60,155 bases of DNA from Burkholderiales bacterium (GCA_028868895.1 JAGWTP010000008.1:1-60155); one strand, 5' to 3'. Positions 1-8,270 are shown, numbered from the stretch's first letter. Made by a program: numbers and translations. Notes: generated from the sequence alone by a model not told the origin.

Positions 1-1220
1 TGCAGCGCGCGTACGAGCATGTGCCGCACTACCGCCGCGCGTTCGACACGCAGCGCGCGCACCCGAGCGACCTGCAGTCGCTCGCCGACCTCGCGAAGTT
101 CCCGTTCACGACCAAGCAGGACCTGCGCGCCAACTACCCGTTCGGCATGTTCGCGGTGCCGCGCGAGCAGGTGCTGCGGTTGCACGCCTCGTCGGGCACG
201 ACCGGCAAGCCCACCGTCGTCGGCTACACGCAGCACGACATCGGCACCTGGGCCGATCTGGTCGCGCGCTCGATCCGCGCCGCCGGCGGGCGTGCCGGCG
301 ACATCGTCCAGGTCGCCTACGGCTACGGCCTGTTCACCGGCGGGCTGGGCGCGCACTACGGTGCCGAACGGCTGGGCTGCACGGTGATCCCGATCTCGGG
401 CGGGCAGACCGAACGCCAGGTGCAGCTGATCTGCGACTTCAAGCCGCACATCATCATGGCCACGCCGAGCTACATGCAGGTGATCATCGAGGAGCTGGCG
501 CGCCAGGGGATCGACGCGCGCGACACTTCGCTGAAGGTCGGCATCCTCGGCGCCGAGCCCTGGACCGAAGCGATGCGCCGCGACATCGAGACCAAGGCCG
601 GCATCGACGCCGTCGATATCTACGGCCTGAGCGAAGTGATGGGCCCGGGCGTGGCCAGCGAGTGCATCGAGAGCAAGGACGGCCCGGTGATCTGGGAAGA
701 CCACTTCTACCCCGAGATCATCGACCCCGACACCGGCCAGGTTCTGCCCGATGGCAGCGAGGGCGAGCTGGTGTTCACGTCGCTGACGAAAGAGGCGCTG
801 CCGATCATCCGCTACCGCACCCGCGACCTGACCCGGCTGCTGCCGCCGACCGCGCGCGCGTTCCGCCGCATGGGCAAGGTCGTCGGCCGCAGCGACGACA
901 TGCTGATCATCCGCGGCGTCAATGTGTTCCCGACCCAGATCGAGGAGATCGTGCTCGCGCACGACAAGCTCTCCGGCCAGTACCAGGTGCGGGTCAGCCG
1001 CGACGCGCTGCTCGACGAGGTCGAGGTGCGCTGCGAGCTGCAGCCCGGTGCGGCCGCCACGCCGGCGCACGAGGTGCTCGAGATCGCCGGCTGGGTGCGC
1101 CACCGCGTGAAGACGCTGGTGGGCATCACCACCACCGTCAGCGTGCTGCCACCCGACTCGATCGAGCGCACGCTGACCGGCAAGGCGCGGCGCGTGATCG
1201 ATACGCGGCCCAGGCCATAG
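1..1220 (+). CDS. paaK: phenylacetate-CoA ligase PaaK (5' end outside window)
   Basis: Adenylate-forming ligase that activates phenylacetate to phenylacetyl-CoA with ATP and CoA, the entry step of aerobic phenylacetate breakdown. The reading frame is open back to base 3, giving QRAYEHVPHYRR before the first in-frame GTG at 21. That is typical PaaK sequence, so the true start lies upstream of the window and the GTG is internal. Visible motifs are the AMP-binding loop SSGTTGKPTVVGYT (about residues 55-70 of the visible part), YGLSEVMGPGVASEC, and the C-terminal hinge region RSDDMLIIRGVNVFPTQIEE. About 406 residues are visible, so probably only 25-40 residues are missing. paaA starts 18 bp downstream, which indicates one operon. 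Assignment is very secure from motifs plus context. Confidence 0.97.
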   Translation, partial: QRAYEHVPHYRRAFDTQRAHPSDLQSLADLAKFPFTTKQDLRANYPFGMFAVPREQVLRLHASSGTTGKPTVVGYTQHDIGTWADLVARSIRAAGGRAGDIVQVAYGYGLFTGGLGAHYGAERLGCTVIPISGGQTERQVQLICDFKPHIIMATPSYMQVIIEELARQGIDARDTSLKVGILGAEPWTEAMRRDIETKAGIDAVDIYGLSEVMGPGVASECIESKDGPVIWEDHFYPEIIDPDTGQVLPDGSEGELVFTSLTKEALPIIRYRTRDLTRLLPPTARAFRRMGKVVGRSDDMLIIRGVNVFPTQIEEIVLAHDKLSGQYQVRVSRDALLDEVEVRCELQPGAAATPAHEVLEIAGWVRHRVKTLVGITTTVSVLPPDSIERTLTGKARRVIDTRPRP

Positions 1221-1238
1221 CACCGCGGAGAACCCACC

Positions 1239-2243
1239 ATGTACACGCAAGCGATGGACACGATCGGCCCCGACGACGCCGCCAAGCCGGTGCGCAGCGC
1301 CGAACAGGCGCAGCTCGAGGCGCGTTTCGAGGCCCGCATCGACGCCGGCGACTTCATCGAGGCGAAGGACTGGATGCCCGAGCACTACCGCAAGACGCTG
1401 CTGCGCCAGATCAGCCAGCATGCGCACTCCGAGATCGTCGGCATGCTGCCCGAGGGCAACTGGATCTCGCGCGCACCCACGCTCAAGCGCAAGGCGATCC
1501 TGCTCGCCAAGGTGCAGGACGAAGGCGGTCACGGCCTGTACCTGTACGCGGCCGCCGAAACGCTCGGCAGCTCGCGCGACCAGATGTTCGACGCGCTGCA
1601 CAGCGGCCGCGCCAAGTACAGCTCGATCTTCAACTACCCGACGCTGACCTGGGCCGACATCGGCGCGATCGGCTGGCTCGTCGACGGCGCGGCGATCATG
1701 AACCAGGTGCCGATCTGCCGCTGCTCGTACGCCCCGTATGCGCGCGCGATGATCCGCATCTGCCGCGAGGAGAGCTTTCACCAGCGCCAGGGCTTCGACG
1801 CGCTGCTGACGATGATGAGCCAGGGCACCGACAGCCAGCGCGCGATGGTGCAGGACGCGGTGAACCGCTGGTGGTGGCCGTCGATCATGATGTTCGGCCC
1901 GCCCGACGACCAGAGCCCGAACAGCGCGCAGTCGATGCGCTGGGGCATCAAGCGCATCAGCAACGACGCGCTGCGCCAGAAGTTCATCGACGCTGCGGTC
2001 GAACAGGCCAAGGTGCTCGGCGTGCTGCTCCCCGACCCCGAACTGAAGTGGAACGACGAGCGCCAGGCCCACGACCACGGGCCGATCGACTGGAACGAGT
2101 TCAAGCGCGTGGTCGCCGGCGACGGCCCCTGCAACCGCGAGCGCCTGGCCGCCCGCGTCAAGGCCTGGGACGACGGTGCCTGGGTGCGCGAGGCCGCGCT
2201 CGCGCATGCGGCCAAGCGTGCGATGCGGGCGGTGGCGGCATGA
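1239..2243 (+). CDS. paaA: ring 1,2-phenylacetyl-CoA epoxidase catalytic subunit PaaA
   Basis: Catalytic diiron subunit (334 aa) of the multicomponent PaaABCE monooxygenase, which converts phenylacetyl-CoA to the ring 1,2-epoxide using O2 and electrons from PaaE. It is a ferritin-like four-helix protein. The iron-ligand signatures are visible as [10 protein letters not shown] and [11 protein letters not shown], each carrying an E-x-x-H element. Length is normal for the family. An AGAACC-type purine-rich stretch precedes the ATG at 1239, and the gene follows paaK by 18 bp. After the stop the operon is interrupted by about 106 bp of dispersed repeat before paaB. Confidence 0.97.
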   Translation: MYTQAMDTIGPDDAAKPVRSAEQAQLEARFEARIDAGDFIEAKDWMPEHYRKTLLRQISQHAHSEIVGMLPEGNWISRAPTLKRKAILLAKVQDEGGHGLYLYAAAETLGSSRDQMFDALHSGRAKYSSIFNYPTLTWADIGAIGWLVDGAAIMNQVPICRCSYAPYARAMIRICREESFHQRQGFDALLTMMSQGTDSQRAMVQDAVNRWWWPSIMMFGPPDDQSPNSAQSMRWGIKRISNDALRQKFIDAAVEQAKVLGVLLPDPELKWNDERQAHDHGPIDWNEFKRVVAGDGPCNRERLAARVKAWDDGAWVREAALAHAAKRAMRAVAA

Positions 2244-2254
2244 CAAGCCCGAGC

Positions 2255-2325
2255 CGCCACCAAGACACAAAGGCACCAAGAGCAATCCTTTTTGTCTTTC
2301 TTCGCGCCTTTGCGCCTTTGTGGCG
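2255..2325. repeat. dispersed palindromic repeat, family A, copy 1
   Basis: An imperfect inverted repeat between paaA and paaB. The left arm reads CACCAAGACACAAAGGC (from 2258) and the right arm holds GCGCCTTTGTGGCG (2312-2325), separated by a T-rich centre. CACAAAGGC pairs exactly with GCCTTTGTG. A related copy lies at 5209-5282 after paaE. The A/T-rich, C/A-purine composition is quite unlike the flanking genes. It looks like a mobile or REP-like palindromic unit. As RNA it could fold inside the paa message and modulate paaA:paaB stoichiometry; that role is inference. Confidence 0.7.
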
Positions 2326-2349
2326 AACTTGCGTGAAAGGACCTCGACC

Positions 2350-2640
2350 ATGACGACCGAGAACGAATGGCCCCTGTGGGAAGTGTTCGTGCGCAGCAAG
2401 GCCGGGCTCGACCACAAGCATTGCGGCAGCCTGCATGCGAGCGACGCGAAGATGGCGGTCCAGATGGCGCGCGACGTGTACACCCGGCGCCAGGAGGGCG
2501 TGAGCGTGTGGGTGGTGCGCTCCGACCAGATCGTGGCCAGCGACCCCGCCGACAAGGCGATGTACTTCGACCCGATGGAAGACAAGGTCTACCGCCACCC
2601 GACCTTCTACGCGTTGCCCAAGTCGGTGGACCACATGTGA
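2350..2640 (+). CDS. paaB: phenylacetyl-CoA epoxidase subunit PaaB
   Basis: Small subunit (96 aa) of the PaaABCE phenylacetyl-CoA epoxidase. It has no cofactor of its own and bridges PaaAC heterodimers. The N-terminus MTTENEWPLWEVFVRSKAGL and the core HKHCGSLHASDAKMAVQMAR are characteristic. The ATG at 2350 is chosen over longer in-frame possibilities because GAAAGGA (2335-2341) lies at the right distance and because any upstream extension would read into the family-A repeat. The gene ends 7 bp before paaC. Length matches the family (about 95 aa). Confidence 0.96.
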   Translation: MTTENEWPLWEVFVRSKAGLDHKHCGSLHASDAKMAVQMARDVYTRRQEGVSVWVVRSDQIVASDPADKAMYFDPMEDKVYRHPTFYALPKSVDHM

Positions 2641-2647
2641 GCGAGCG

Positions 2648-3433
2648 ATGACCGCATCGATCCGGCTCGAACCCAAGGCCGACGTGCAGTACCTGCTGCG
2701 CATCGGCGACACCGCGCTGATCCTCGCGCAGCGGCTGGCCGAATGGTGCGGCCATGCGCCGGTGCTCGAAGAAGACATCGCGCTGGCGAACATGGCGCTC
2801 GACCTCGTCGGCCAGGCGCGCGCGCTGCTCACGCGCGCCGGCGAACTCGAAGGCCAGGGCTACAGCGAAGACCAGCTCGCGTTCCTGCGCGACGAGCGCG
2901 ACTACCTCAACGCCACGATCGTCGAACTGCCGCACGGCGAGAGCGGGCGCGATTTCGCGTTCACGGTGCTGCGCAACCTGATCGTCGCGACCTGGGCCAC
3001 GCTGCTGTGGGAGCGGCTGACGGTGTCGAGCGACGCGCCGCTGCGCGCGATCGCCGGCAAGGCCGTGAAGGAGGCGCGCTACCACCAGCAGCACGCCGCC
3101 GACTGGGTCGTTCGCCTGGCCGACGGCACGACCGAATCGCGACGGCGCATCGATACCGCGCTGGCCGCGCTGTGGCGCTACAGCCCCGAGTTGTTCGACA
3201 GCGATGCCGTGGACGAGGCCGCCCACAGCGCCGGCCTGGGCCCGCGCTTTGCGGACCTGCGCGCGCCGTGGCTGGCCGAGATCGCTGCCGTGTTCGACGA
3301 CGCCGGTCTGGCGGTTCCGGGCGAATCGGCGTTTCGCAGCACCGGCCTGCGCGGCGTGCACAGCGAGCACCTGGGGCGCGTGCTGGCCGAGATGCAGCAC
3401 CTGCAGCGCAGCTTCCCCGGGGGCGTGTGGTGA
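2648..3433 (+). CDS. paaC: phenylacetyl-CoA epoxidase structural subunit PaaC
   Basis: Ferritin-like structural partner of PaaA in the epoxidase (261 aa). PaaC keeps the four-helix fold but is not the catalytic subunit. Recognisable segments are YLLRIGDTALILAQRLAEWC near the N-terminus, LEEDIALANMALDLVGQARA (about 38-58), and KEARYHQQHAADWVVRLADG (about 137-157). The stop codon overlaps the GTG start of paaD (GTGA at 3430-3433), so the two are translationally coupled. Length and sequence are normal, so the repeats inserted at the junction have affected only paaD. Confidence 0.96.
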   Translation: MTASIRLEPKADVQYLLRIGDTALILAQRLAEWCGHAPVLEEDIALANMALDLVGQARALLTRAGELEGQGYSEDQLAFLRDERDYLNATIVELPHGESGRDFAFTVLRNLIVATWATLLWERLTVSSDAPLRAIAGKAVKEARYHQQHAADWVVRLADGTTESRRRIDTALAALWRYSPELFDSDAVDEAAHSAGLGPRFADLRAPWLAEIAAVFDDAGLAVPGESAFRSTGLRGVHSEHLGRVLAEMQHLQRSFPGGVW

Positions 3434-4107
3434 CGCAGGCGGGCAGCCCCCTCACCCCCGCCCTCTCCCCCGCGTACGGGGGCGAGGGAGCCGACCTGCG
3501 CGCCCTCGCCGCCTTGCCCCCTCTCCCCCTGGGAGAGGGCCGGGGTGAAGGCCAACGCAGCGCCGCCGCCTTACTCCCTCTCCCTCTGGGAGAGGGCCGG
3601 GGTGAGGGCCAACGCACCGCCGCGGCCTGGCGCATTCTCGCCACCGTGCCCGACCCCGAAGTCCCGGCCGTCTCGGTCTGCGACCTGGGCATCGTGCGCG
3701 ACGTGATCGACCATGGCGACGCGCTCGAGGTCGTGCTCACGCCCACCTACTCCGGCTGCCCGGCCACCGAAGCGATCGAACACGACATCCTGCGGGCGCT
3801 CGACGCCGCCGGCCTCGGCCCGGCCCGCGCCACGTTGCGGCGCGCACCGGCTTGGACCACCGACTGGATCAGCGCCGAAGGCCGTGCCAGGCTGCTCGCC
3901 TGCGGCATCGTGCCGCCCGGCACGGTGGGCGGCGCGGCGCAGCCGATGCGCTTCCTGCCGCGCGCCGCGGCGCCCGCCGCGCTCGCCTGCCCGCGCTGCG
4001 GCAGCGAGCGCACCGAACGCCTGGCCGCGTTCGGCTCCACCGCCTGCAAGGCGACCTGGCGCTGCCTGGCATGCCGGGAACCGTTCGAACACTTCAAGCC
4101 GATATGA
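3430..4107 (+). CDS. paaD: PaaD, iron-sulfur maturation factor of the epoxidase, with repeat-derived N-terminal extension
   Basis: MIP18/DUF59-family protein thought to help assemble iron-sulfur or diiron centres of the epoxidase complex. The family part starts near residue 67 with AWRILATVPDPEVPAVS, followed by TPTYSGCPATEAIEHDI. The C-terminus carries a CPRCGSE...CKATWRCLAC zinc-ribbon-like module. The protein is 225 aa, against about 165 normally. The excess is residues 6-66, encoded by three palindromic repeat copies (3449-3617) and read as LPLGEGRGEGQR twice. The GTG at 3430 is the only plausible start: it overlaps the paaC stop, and no ATG or GTG lies in frame between the repeats and the family domain. 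The stop overlaps paaE (ATGA). Confidence 0.9.
   Translation: MTQAGSPLTPALSPAYGGEGADLRALAALPPLPLGEGRGEGQRSAAALLPLPLGEGRGEGQRTAAAWRILATVPDPEVPAVSVCDLGIVRDVIDHGDALEVVLTPTYSGCPATEAIEHDILRALDAAGLGPARATLRRAPAWTTDWISAEGRARLLACGIVPPGTVGGAAQPMRFLPRAAAPAALACPRCGSERTERLAAFGSTACKATWRCLACREPFEHFKPI
3449..3617. repeat. dispersed palindromic repeat, family B, three degenerate copies inside paaD
   Basis: Three related units. Approximately 3449-3491 has CCCTCTCCC facing GGGCGAGGGAG. Approximately 3517-3558 and 3573-3617 each have CCCTCTCCCnnnGGGAGAGGG followed by CCGGGGTGA and GGCCAACGCA. The last two are near-identical 55-57-bp tandem units. Each core is a perfect or near-perfect inverted repeat. All are open in the paaD frame and are translated. 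A diverged intergenic pair of the same family lies at 16091-16170. Confidence 0.85.
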
Positions 4108-5180
4108 GCGTGATCTTTCACCCGCTGCGGGTGCGCCAGGTGCTGCCGGACACCGCCGAGGCGGTGGTCGTCTCGTTCGACGTGCCGCCCGAACTGCGCG
4201 AGGTCTTCAGCTTCACGCAGGGCCAGTACCTGACGCTGCGCACCGAGATCGACGGCCAGGACCTGCGCCGCTCCTACTCGATCTGCGCCGGCGTCGACGA
4301 CGGCGAATTGCGCGTCGGCGTGCGCAAGGTCAAGGGCGGCGTGTTCTCGAACTGGATCAACGAGCGCCTCTCGCCCGGCGACGTGATCCAGGTGATGGCG
4401 CCGCAGGGCCGCTTCTTCGTGCCGCTGGAGCCGCTCGCGCGGCGCCACCACCTGGGCATCGCCGGCGGCAGTGGCGTGACGCCGATCCTGTCGACCATGA
4501 AGACCGTGCTCGCGCGCGAGCCGCTCAGCCGCTTCACGCTGATCTACGGCAACCGCACGCTGCGCTCGACGATGTTCAAGGAAGAGATCGAAGACCTGAA
4601 GAACCGCCACCTCGCGCGGCTCGCGCTGCACCATGTGTTCTCCGACGAGCACACCGACGCCCCCATCAACCAGGGCGTGATGGACCGCGACAAGATCGGC
4701 GCGTTCCTGGCCGGCGTGGTGCCGGCGTCGACCATCGACCACGCCTACGTGTGCGGCCCGTTCCAGATGAACGACGAGGCGCAGGCCGCGTTGCTCGGCG
4801 CCGGCGTGCCCGAGCAGCGCATCCACATCGAGCGCTTCGGCGTGCCGCAACAGGCCGTCGGCGCGGTGATCCACGAGGCCCGGCCGGGCGACGCGCAGAC
4901 CGCGCGCATCACGATCGTCCGCGACGGCCTGAAACGCGAGATCGCGTTCACGAAGGACCAGCCCAGCATCCTCGACGCGGCCTGCGCGGCCGGCCTCGAA
5001 GTGCCTTTCTCGTGCACCTCGGGCGTGTGCGGCACCTGCCGCGCCAGGTTGATCGAAGGCCGGGTGCGCATGGAGCGCAACTTCGCGCTCGACCCGGCCG
5101 AGGTCGCCGGCGGCTTCGTGCTCACTTGCCAGGCCCACCCACTGACGCCGCACGTCGTGCTGTCGTTCGACGAGCGGTGA
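4104..5180 (+). CDS. paaE: phenylacetyl-CoA epoxidase reductase PaaE
   Basis: FAD- and [2Fe-2S]-containing NADPH reductase (358 aa) that passes electrons to PaaA. Domain order is a ferredoxin-reductase FAD domain with RRSYSICAG (about 56-64), an NAD(P) domain with GIAGGSGVTPILSTMKTVL (about 117-135) and VCGPFQMN, then a C-terminal plant-type ferredoxin with FSCTSGVCGTCRA and a fourth cysteine in LTCQAHP (the C-x4-C-x2-C...C pattern). The ATG at 4104 overlaps the paaD stop (ATGA), and the protein begins MSVIFHPLRVRQV as expected for PaaE. It is the last gene of the visible paa operon; a family-A repeat follows 28 bp downstream. Confidence 0.97.
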   Translation: MSVIFHPLRVRQVLPDTAEAVVVSFDVPPELREVFSFTQGQYLTLRTEIDGQDLRRSYSICAGVDDGELRVGVRKVKGGVFSNWINERLSPGDVIQVMAPQGRFFVPLEPLARRHHLGIAGGSGVTPILSTMKTVLAREPLSRFTLIYGNRTLRSTMFKEEIEDLKNRHLARLALHHVFSDEHTDAPINQGVMDRDKIGAFLAGVVPASTIDHAYVCGPFQMNDEAQAALLGAGVPEQRIHIERFGVPQQAVGAVIHEARPGDAQTARITIVRDGLKREIAFTKDQPSILDAACAAGLEVPFSCTSGVCGTCRARLIEGRVRMERNFALDPAEVAGGFVLTCQAHPLTPHVVLSFDER

Positions 5181-5208
5181 TGTGGGTCACGTTGGTGACG
5201 CTACGGTT

Positions 5209-5282
5209 GCCACCAAGACACAAAGACACCAAGGGATTCGAATCGGTCGCCCATTCTTCTTGGTGCCTTCGCGCCTTTGCGG
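5209..5282. repeat. dispersed palindromic repeat, family A, copy 2
   Basis: Second copy of the element at 2255-2325, here between paaE and the convergent PEP-CTERM gene. The left arm is GCCACCAAGACACAAAGACA (from 5209). The right arm includes CTTGGTGCCTTCGCGCCTTT (from 5259), whose CTTGGTG pairs with CACCAAG. The centre differs from copy 1, so the arms are the conserved part. It could end transcription from either side, but there is no T-run of the classical intrinsic-terminator kind. Confidence 0.7.
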
Positions 5283-5321
5283 ATTGAACCTTGCCGCGGC
5301 ATCGACCGGTGCGAATGTGGC

Positions 5322-6071
5322 TCAGCCTGACTTGCGCCGCTTCATGAACGCGACCCCCGCGAGCCCGACGCCGAACAACGCAAACGTGGCCGGCTCGGGA
5401 ACCGACGGCACGATCGTGATGCCCTCCGAGGTCAGGTTGAAGTCCAGCGCCGCGGCCGTCGGCTGGCGATCGTCGTAGAACAGCTTCATCGTGTGCGTGC
5501 CGGCACCGAGCGTCGTGGTCGTGACCGGCGCTGGCGTGTCGGCATGAACGCCGCCGATCGAGTTGACGAGCATGTTGTCGACATAGAAGAACGCATCGTC
5601 GTCGGCGCCCAGGCTGAAGTTCACGGTCGAGTTGGTCGCGAGCGTGAACTGCCCGGTGAACATCGCCGACAGGAAGCCGTTGGCATCGTTGCCGCCCAGG
5701 GTCGCGGCGGGCGGGAACATCGAGATCGACGAGAACGGCAGCGATATCGTGCCGGAGCCGCTGGCTGTCACATGCGGGCCGGGCGTCCACCAAGGCAGCT
5801 CACCGAAGGCGTTGGTGTCGGCGATCAACGTGGTCATGAACGAAGCCGGGATGTCCGAAGCACCCGTGTTCAGCACCGGCAGGCCGTCGGGGCCGAGCGT
5901 GCCGGTCACCATGTCGGGGTAGGTGCCGCAGCACTGCGTGCCGAACGCGGGATCGCCTCTGACGGTGTAGTAGGTCGCGCTGAGCGTGCTGCTCGCCCAG
6001 GCCGGCGAAGTCGCCGCGAGTCCGGCGAAGGCCATCGCGGCCAGACCGGCATGTCGTTTGAATCGAAGCAT
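5322..6071 (-). CDS. PEP-CTERM sorted secreted protein
   Basis: Exported protein (249 aa) with an N-terminal signal peptide (KRHAGLAAMAFAGLAATS, cleavage after AWA) and a C-terminal sorting tag VPEPATFALFGVGLAGVAF followed by MKRRKSG. This is the PEP-CTERM signal recognised by exosortase EpsH/XrtA-type systems. The middle resembles PA14/fibro-slime-like domains (FSLGADDDAFFYVDN, GTHTMKLFYDDR). No exosortase gene lies in the window. The start chosen is the ATG at 6071, because GGAGG (6077-6081) sits 5 nt upstream; the TTG and ATG further upstream lack this. It converges with paaE. Substrate and role are unknown; such proteins often accompany exopolysaccharide or biofilm matrix. Confidence 0.85.
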   Translation of the reverse strand: MLRFKRHAGLAAMAFAGLAATSPAWASSTLSATYYTVRGDPAFGTQCCGTYPDMVTGTLGPDGLPVLNTGASDIPASFMTTLIADTNAFGELPWWTPGPHVTASGSGTISLPFSSISMFPPAATLGGNDANGFLSAMFTGQFTLATNSTVNFSLGADDDAFFYVDNMLVNSIGGVHADTPAPVTTTTLGAGTHTMKLFYDDRQPTAAALDFNLTSEGITIVPSVPEPATFALFGVGLAGVAFMKRRKSG

Positions 6072-6441
6072 CGAAACCTCCATGTGCAAGAGTCAACCGA
6101 CGCACTGCACCGGCGCTGCCCCGAAGGACACCGTCCCGGCTCGAGTGCACTTCATCGGCGGTCCGTCGCCGGCGATCTGTGATAACCCGGACCCGAACGC
6201 GGACGACGGCGCCGCGCCCGAACCATCCTTCCATGAATAGGCGATCCGGCACGGTTTTCACCCCCGCGCTCAGGGGGCGCAAGGGCTGATTTGCAATGTG
6301 AAGCGGGTGTGTCCGGCGACGCCGCGGGCGCGGGTCTCGCATCAAACGCTCGCACCTTGACGCGGCTCAAGTCGTGCCCGTCCGAGCCAGCGAAGAATCG
6401 GCAAGGTCAGCCGCCCGACGGTCGGCGCAGAAGGGGCCGCG
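6072..6441. other. 370-bp divergent intergenic region
   Basis: This separates the minus-strand PEP-CTERM gene from the plus-strand oxidoreductase operon and should hold both promoters. The Shine-Dalgarno of the PEP-CTERM gene is at 6077-6081. A hairpin-capable CCCCC...GGGGG pair is at 6261-6277. A TTGACG at 6357-6362 could be a -35 element, but no convincing -10 lies 17 bp downstream. GAAGGGG just before 6442 is the likely ribosome binding site of the gamma subunit. I see no coding sequence and no clear operator. Confidence 0.4.
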
Positions 6442-7032
6442 ATGCTGCAGATCCGGATACACGGGCGTGGAGGCCAGGGGGTGGTCACGGCGGCCGAGAT
6501 GCTGTCGATCGCCGCCTTCGAGCAGGGCCGCCATGCCCAGGCGTTCCCGAGCTTCGGCTCCGAACGCACCGGCGCGCCGGTGGTCTCGTTCTGCCGCATC
6601 GACGATCATGAGATCCGCCTGCGCGAACCGATCCTCGCGCCCGACGTGCTGATCGTGCAGGACCCGACGCTGCTGCACCAGGTCGACGTGTTCCAGGGCC
6701 TGCGCCCCGACGGCTACGTGCTGATCAACAGCCGGCGCGGCTTCGACGAACTCGGCCTGGCCGACATCGCGCGGCAGTTCCGCCATGAGCGGCTGACGAC
6801 CGTGCCGGCCACCGAGATCGCGCTGAAACACCTGGGCCGCCCGCTGCCCAACGCGGTGCTGCTCGGCGCCTTTGCGGCGCTGTCGGGCCTGATCACGCTG
6901 CAGGCCGTGGCGGGTGCGATCCGCATCAAGTTCAGCGGCACGGTGGCCGACGCCAATGTCGCCGCCGCCACCGAGGCCTTCGAACACATGCAACGCGAAC
7001 TGCAGGGCCTGGGCCATGTTCACGCAGATTGA
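6442..7032 (+). CDS. 2-oxoacid:acceptor oxidoreductase, gamma subunit
   Basis: Gamma subunit (196 aa) of a thiamine-diphosphate 2-oxoacid oxidoreductase of the pyruvate/2-ketoisovalerate/phenylglyoxylate family, which turns a 2-oxoacid plus CoA into an acyl-CoA, CO2 and reduced carrier. The family signature is at the N-terminus: RIHGRGGQGVVTAAEML, then SFGSERTGAPVVSFCRI and APDVLIVQDPTLL. GAAGGGG precedes the ATG. It is first in a four-gene operon, and its last 17 bp overlap the alpha gene. The nearest functional analogue by operon content is PadE of phenylglyoxylate dehydrogenase, but the sequence alone does not fix the substrate. Confidence 0.88.
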   Translation: MLQIRIHGRGGQGVVTAAEMLSIAAFEQGRHAQAFPSFGSERTGAPVVSFCRIDDHEIRLREPILAPDVLIVQDPTLLHQVDVFQGLRPDGYVLINSRRGFDELGLADIARQFRHERLTTVPATEIALKHLGRPLPNAVLLGAFAALSGLITLQAVAGAIRIKFSGTVADANVAAATEAFEHMQRELQGLGHVHAD

Positions 7033-8269
7033 AGGCTCGCAAGCGGTGGCCGAAGCGGTCGGGCTGTGCCGCCCCGAGGTGATCTGCGCCTACCCGATCT
7101 CGCCGCAGACGCACATCGTCGAAGGCCTGGGCCGGTTGGTGAAGAGCGGGTCCTTGCAGCCCTGCGAATTCATCAATGTCGAGAGCGAGTTCGCCGCGAT
7201 GAGCGTGGCCATCGGTGCCTGCGCCGCCGGTGCGCGCACCTACACCGCGACCGCGAGCCAGGGGTTGCTGTTCATGTGCGAAGCGGTCTACAACGCCTCG
7301 GGGCTGGGCCTGCCGATCGTGATGACGGTGGCCAACCGCGCGATCGGCGCACCGATCAACATCTGGAACGACCACAGCGACTCCATGAGCCAGCGCGACA
7401 GCGGCTGGATCCAGCTCTTTGCCGAAAACAACCAGGAGGCGCTGGACCTGCACATCCAGGCCTTCAAGCTGGCCGAGGAACTCTCGATGCCGGTGATGGT
7501 GTGCATGGACGGCTTCATCCTGACGCACGCGTACGAGAGTGTCGACCTCCCGGCGCAGGCCGAGGTCGACGCCTTCCTGCCGCCGTACGAGCCACGCCAG
7601 GTGCTCGATCCGGACGAACCGGTTTCGATCGGCGCGATGGTCGGGCCCGAGGCTTTCATGGAAGTGCGCTATCTGGCGCACGCCAAGCAGCTCACGGCGC
7701 TGGGCGTCATTCCCCGCATCGCCGAGGAATTCGCGCAGCGCTTCGGGCGCGCCTCGGGCGGGCTGGTGCGCGGCTACCGGACCGAAGACGCCGCCACCAT
7801 CGTGGTCGCGCTCGGTTCAGTGGTCGGCACCTTGAAGGACACCATCGACGAACTGCGCAGCGACGGGGTCGGGATCGGCGTGCTGGGCATCCAGTCGTAC
7901 CGCCCGTTCCCGATCGACGCGGTGCGTGCGGCACTGCAGGGCGCCAGGCGGGTGGTGGTGCTCGAGAAGAGCTTTTCGGTGGGGCTGGGCGGCGTCGTGT
8001 CGACCGACGTGCGGCTCGCGTTGTCGGGCCTGCAGCTGCAGGGCTACACGGTGGTGGCCGGGCTCGGCGGGCGCGCGATCACCAAGGCGTCCTTGCACCG
8101 CATGCTGCGCGCGGCGCTGGCCGACACGCTGGCGCCGCTGACCTTCATGGACCTGGACTGGCGCATCGTCAACCGCCAGCTCGAACGCGAAGCCCAGCTG
8201 CGCCGCAGCGGGCCGATCGCCGAAAACCTGCTGCGTGATGTCGGCACCGTGGCCTCGAAGGTGAGCTGA
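7016..8269 (+). CDS. 2-oxoacid:acceptor oxidoreductase, alpha subunit
   Basis: Alpha subunit (417 aa) of the same enzyme. It carries the pyrimidine-binding half of the active site. Motifs are CAYPISPQTHIVEGLG (about 24-39), NVESEFAAMSVAIGA (about 55-69), and TATASQGLLFMCEAVYNA (about 78-95). These are followed by a transketolase C-terminal-like domain II with VVALGSVVGTLKDTIDEL and GIQSYRPFPIDAVRAAL. The ATG at 7016 overlaps the gamma gene by 17 bp in another frame. The beta subunit starts 1 nt after its stop. The CoA-binding domain III of long pyruvate:ferredoxin oxidoreductases is absent, as in multi-subunit enzymes. Confidence 0.88.
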   Translation: MFTQIEGSQAVAEAVGLCRPEVICAYPISPQTHIVEGLGRLVKSGSLQPCEFINVESEFAAMSVAIGACAAGARTYTATASQGLLFMCEAVYNASGLGLPIVMTVANRAIGAPINIWNDHSDSMSQRDSGWIQLFAENNQEALDLHIQAFKLAEELSMPVMVCMDGFILTHAYESVDLPAQAEVDAFLPPYEPRQVLDPDEPVSIGAMVGPEAFMEVRYLAHAKQLTALGVIPRIAEEFAQRFGRASGGLVRGYRTEDAATIVVALGSVVGTLKDTIDELRSDGVGIGVLGIQSYRPFPIDAVRAALQGARRVVVLEKSFSVGLGGVVSTDVRLALSGLQLQGYTVVAGLGGRAITKASLHRMLRAALADTLAPLTFMDLDWRIVNRQLEREAQLRRSGPIAENLLRDVGTVASKVS

Positions 8270-8270
8270 G

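Noticed and set aside
5493-6182. Plus-strand coding region opposite the PEP-CTERM gene
   Set aside because: Arg-rich antisense translation typical of high-GC DNA; the minus-strand gene has signal peptide, sorting tag and ribosome binding site.
6241-6441. Sigma-54 promoter for the oxidoreductase operon
   Set aside because: TTGCA occurs at 6291-6295, but no GG lies at the required -24 position.
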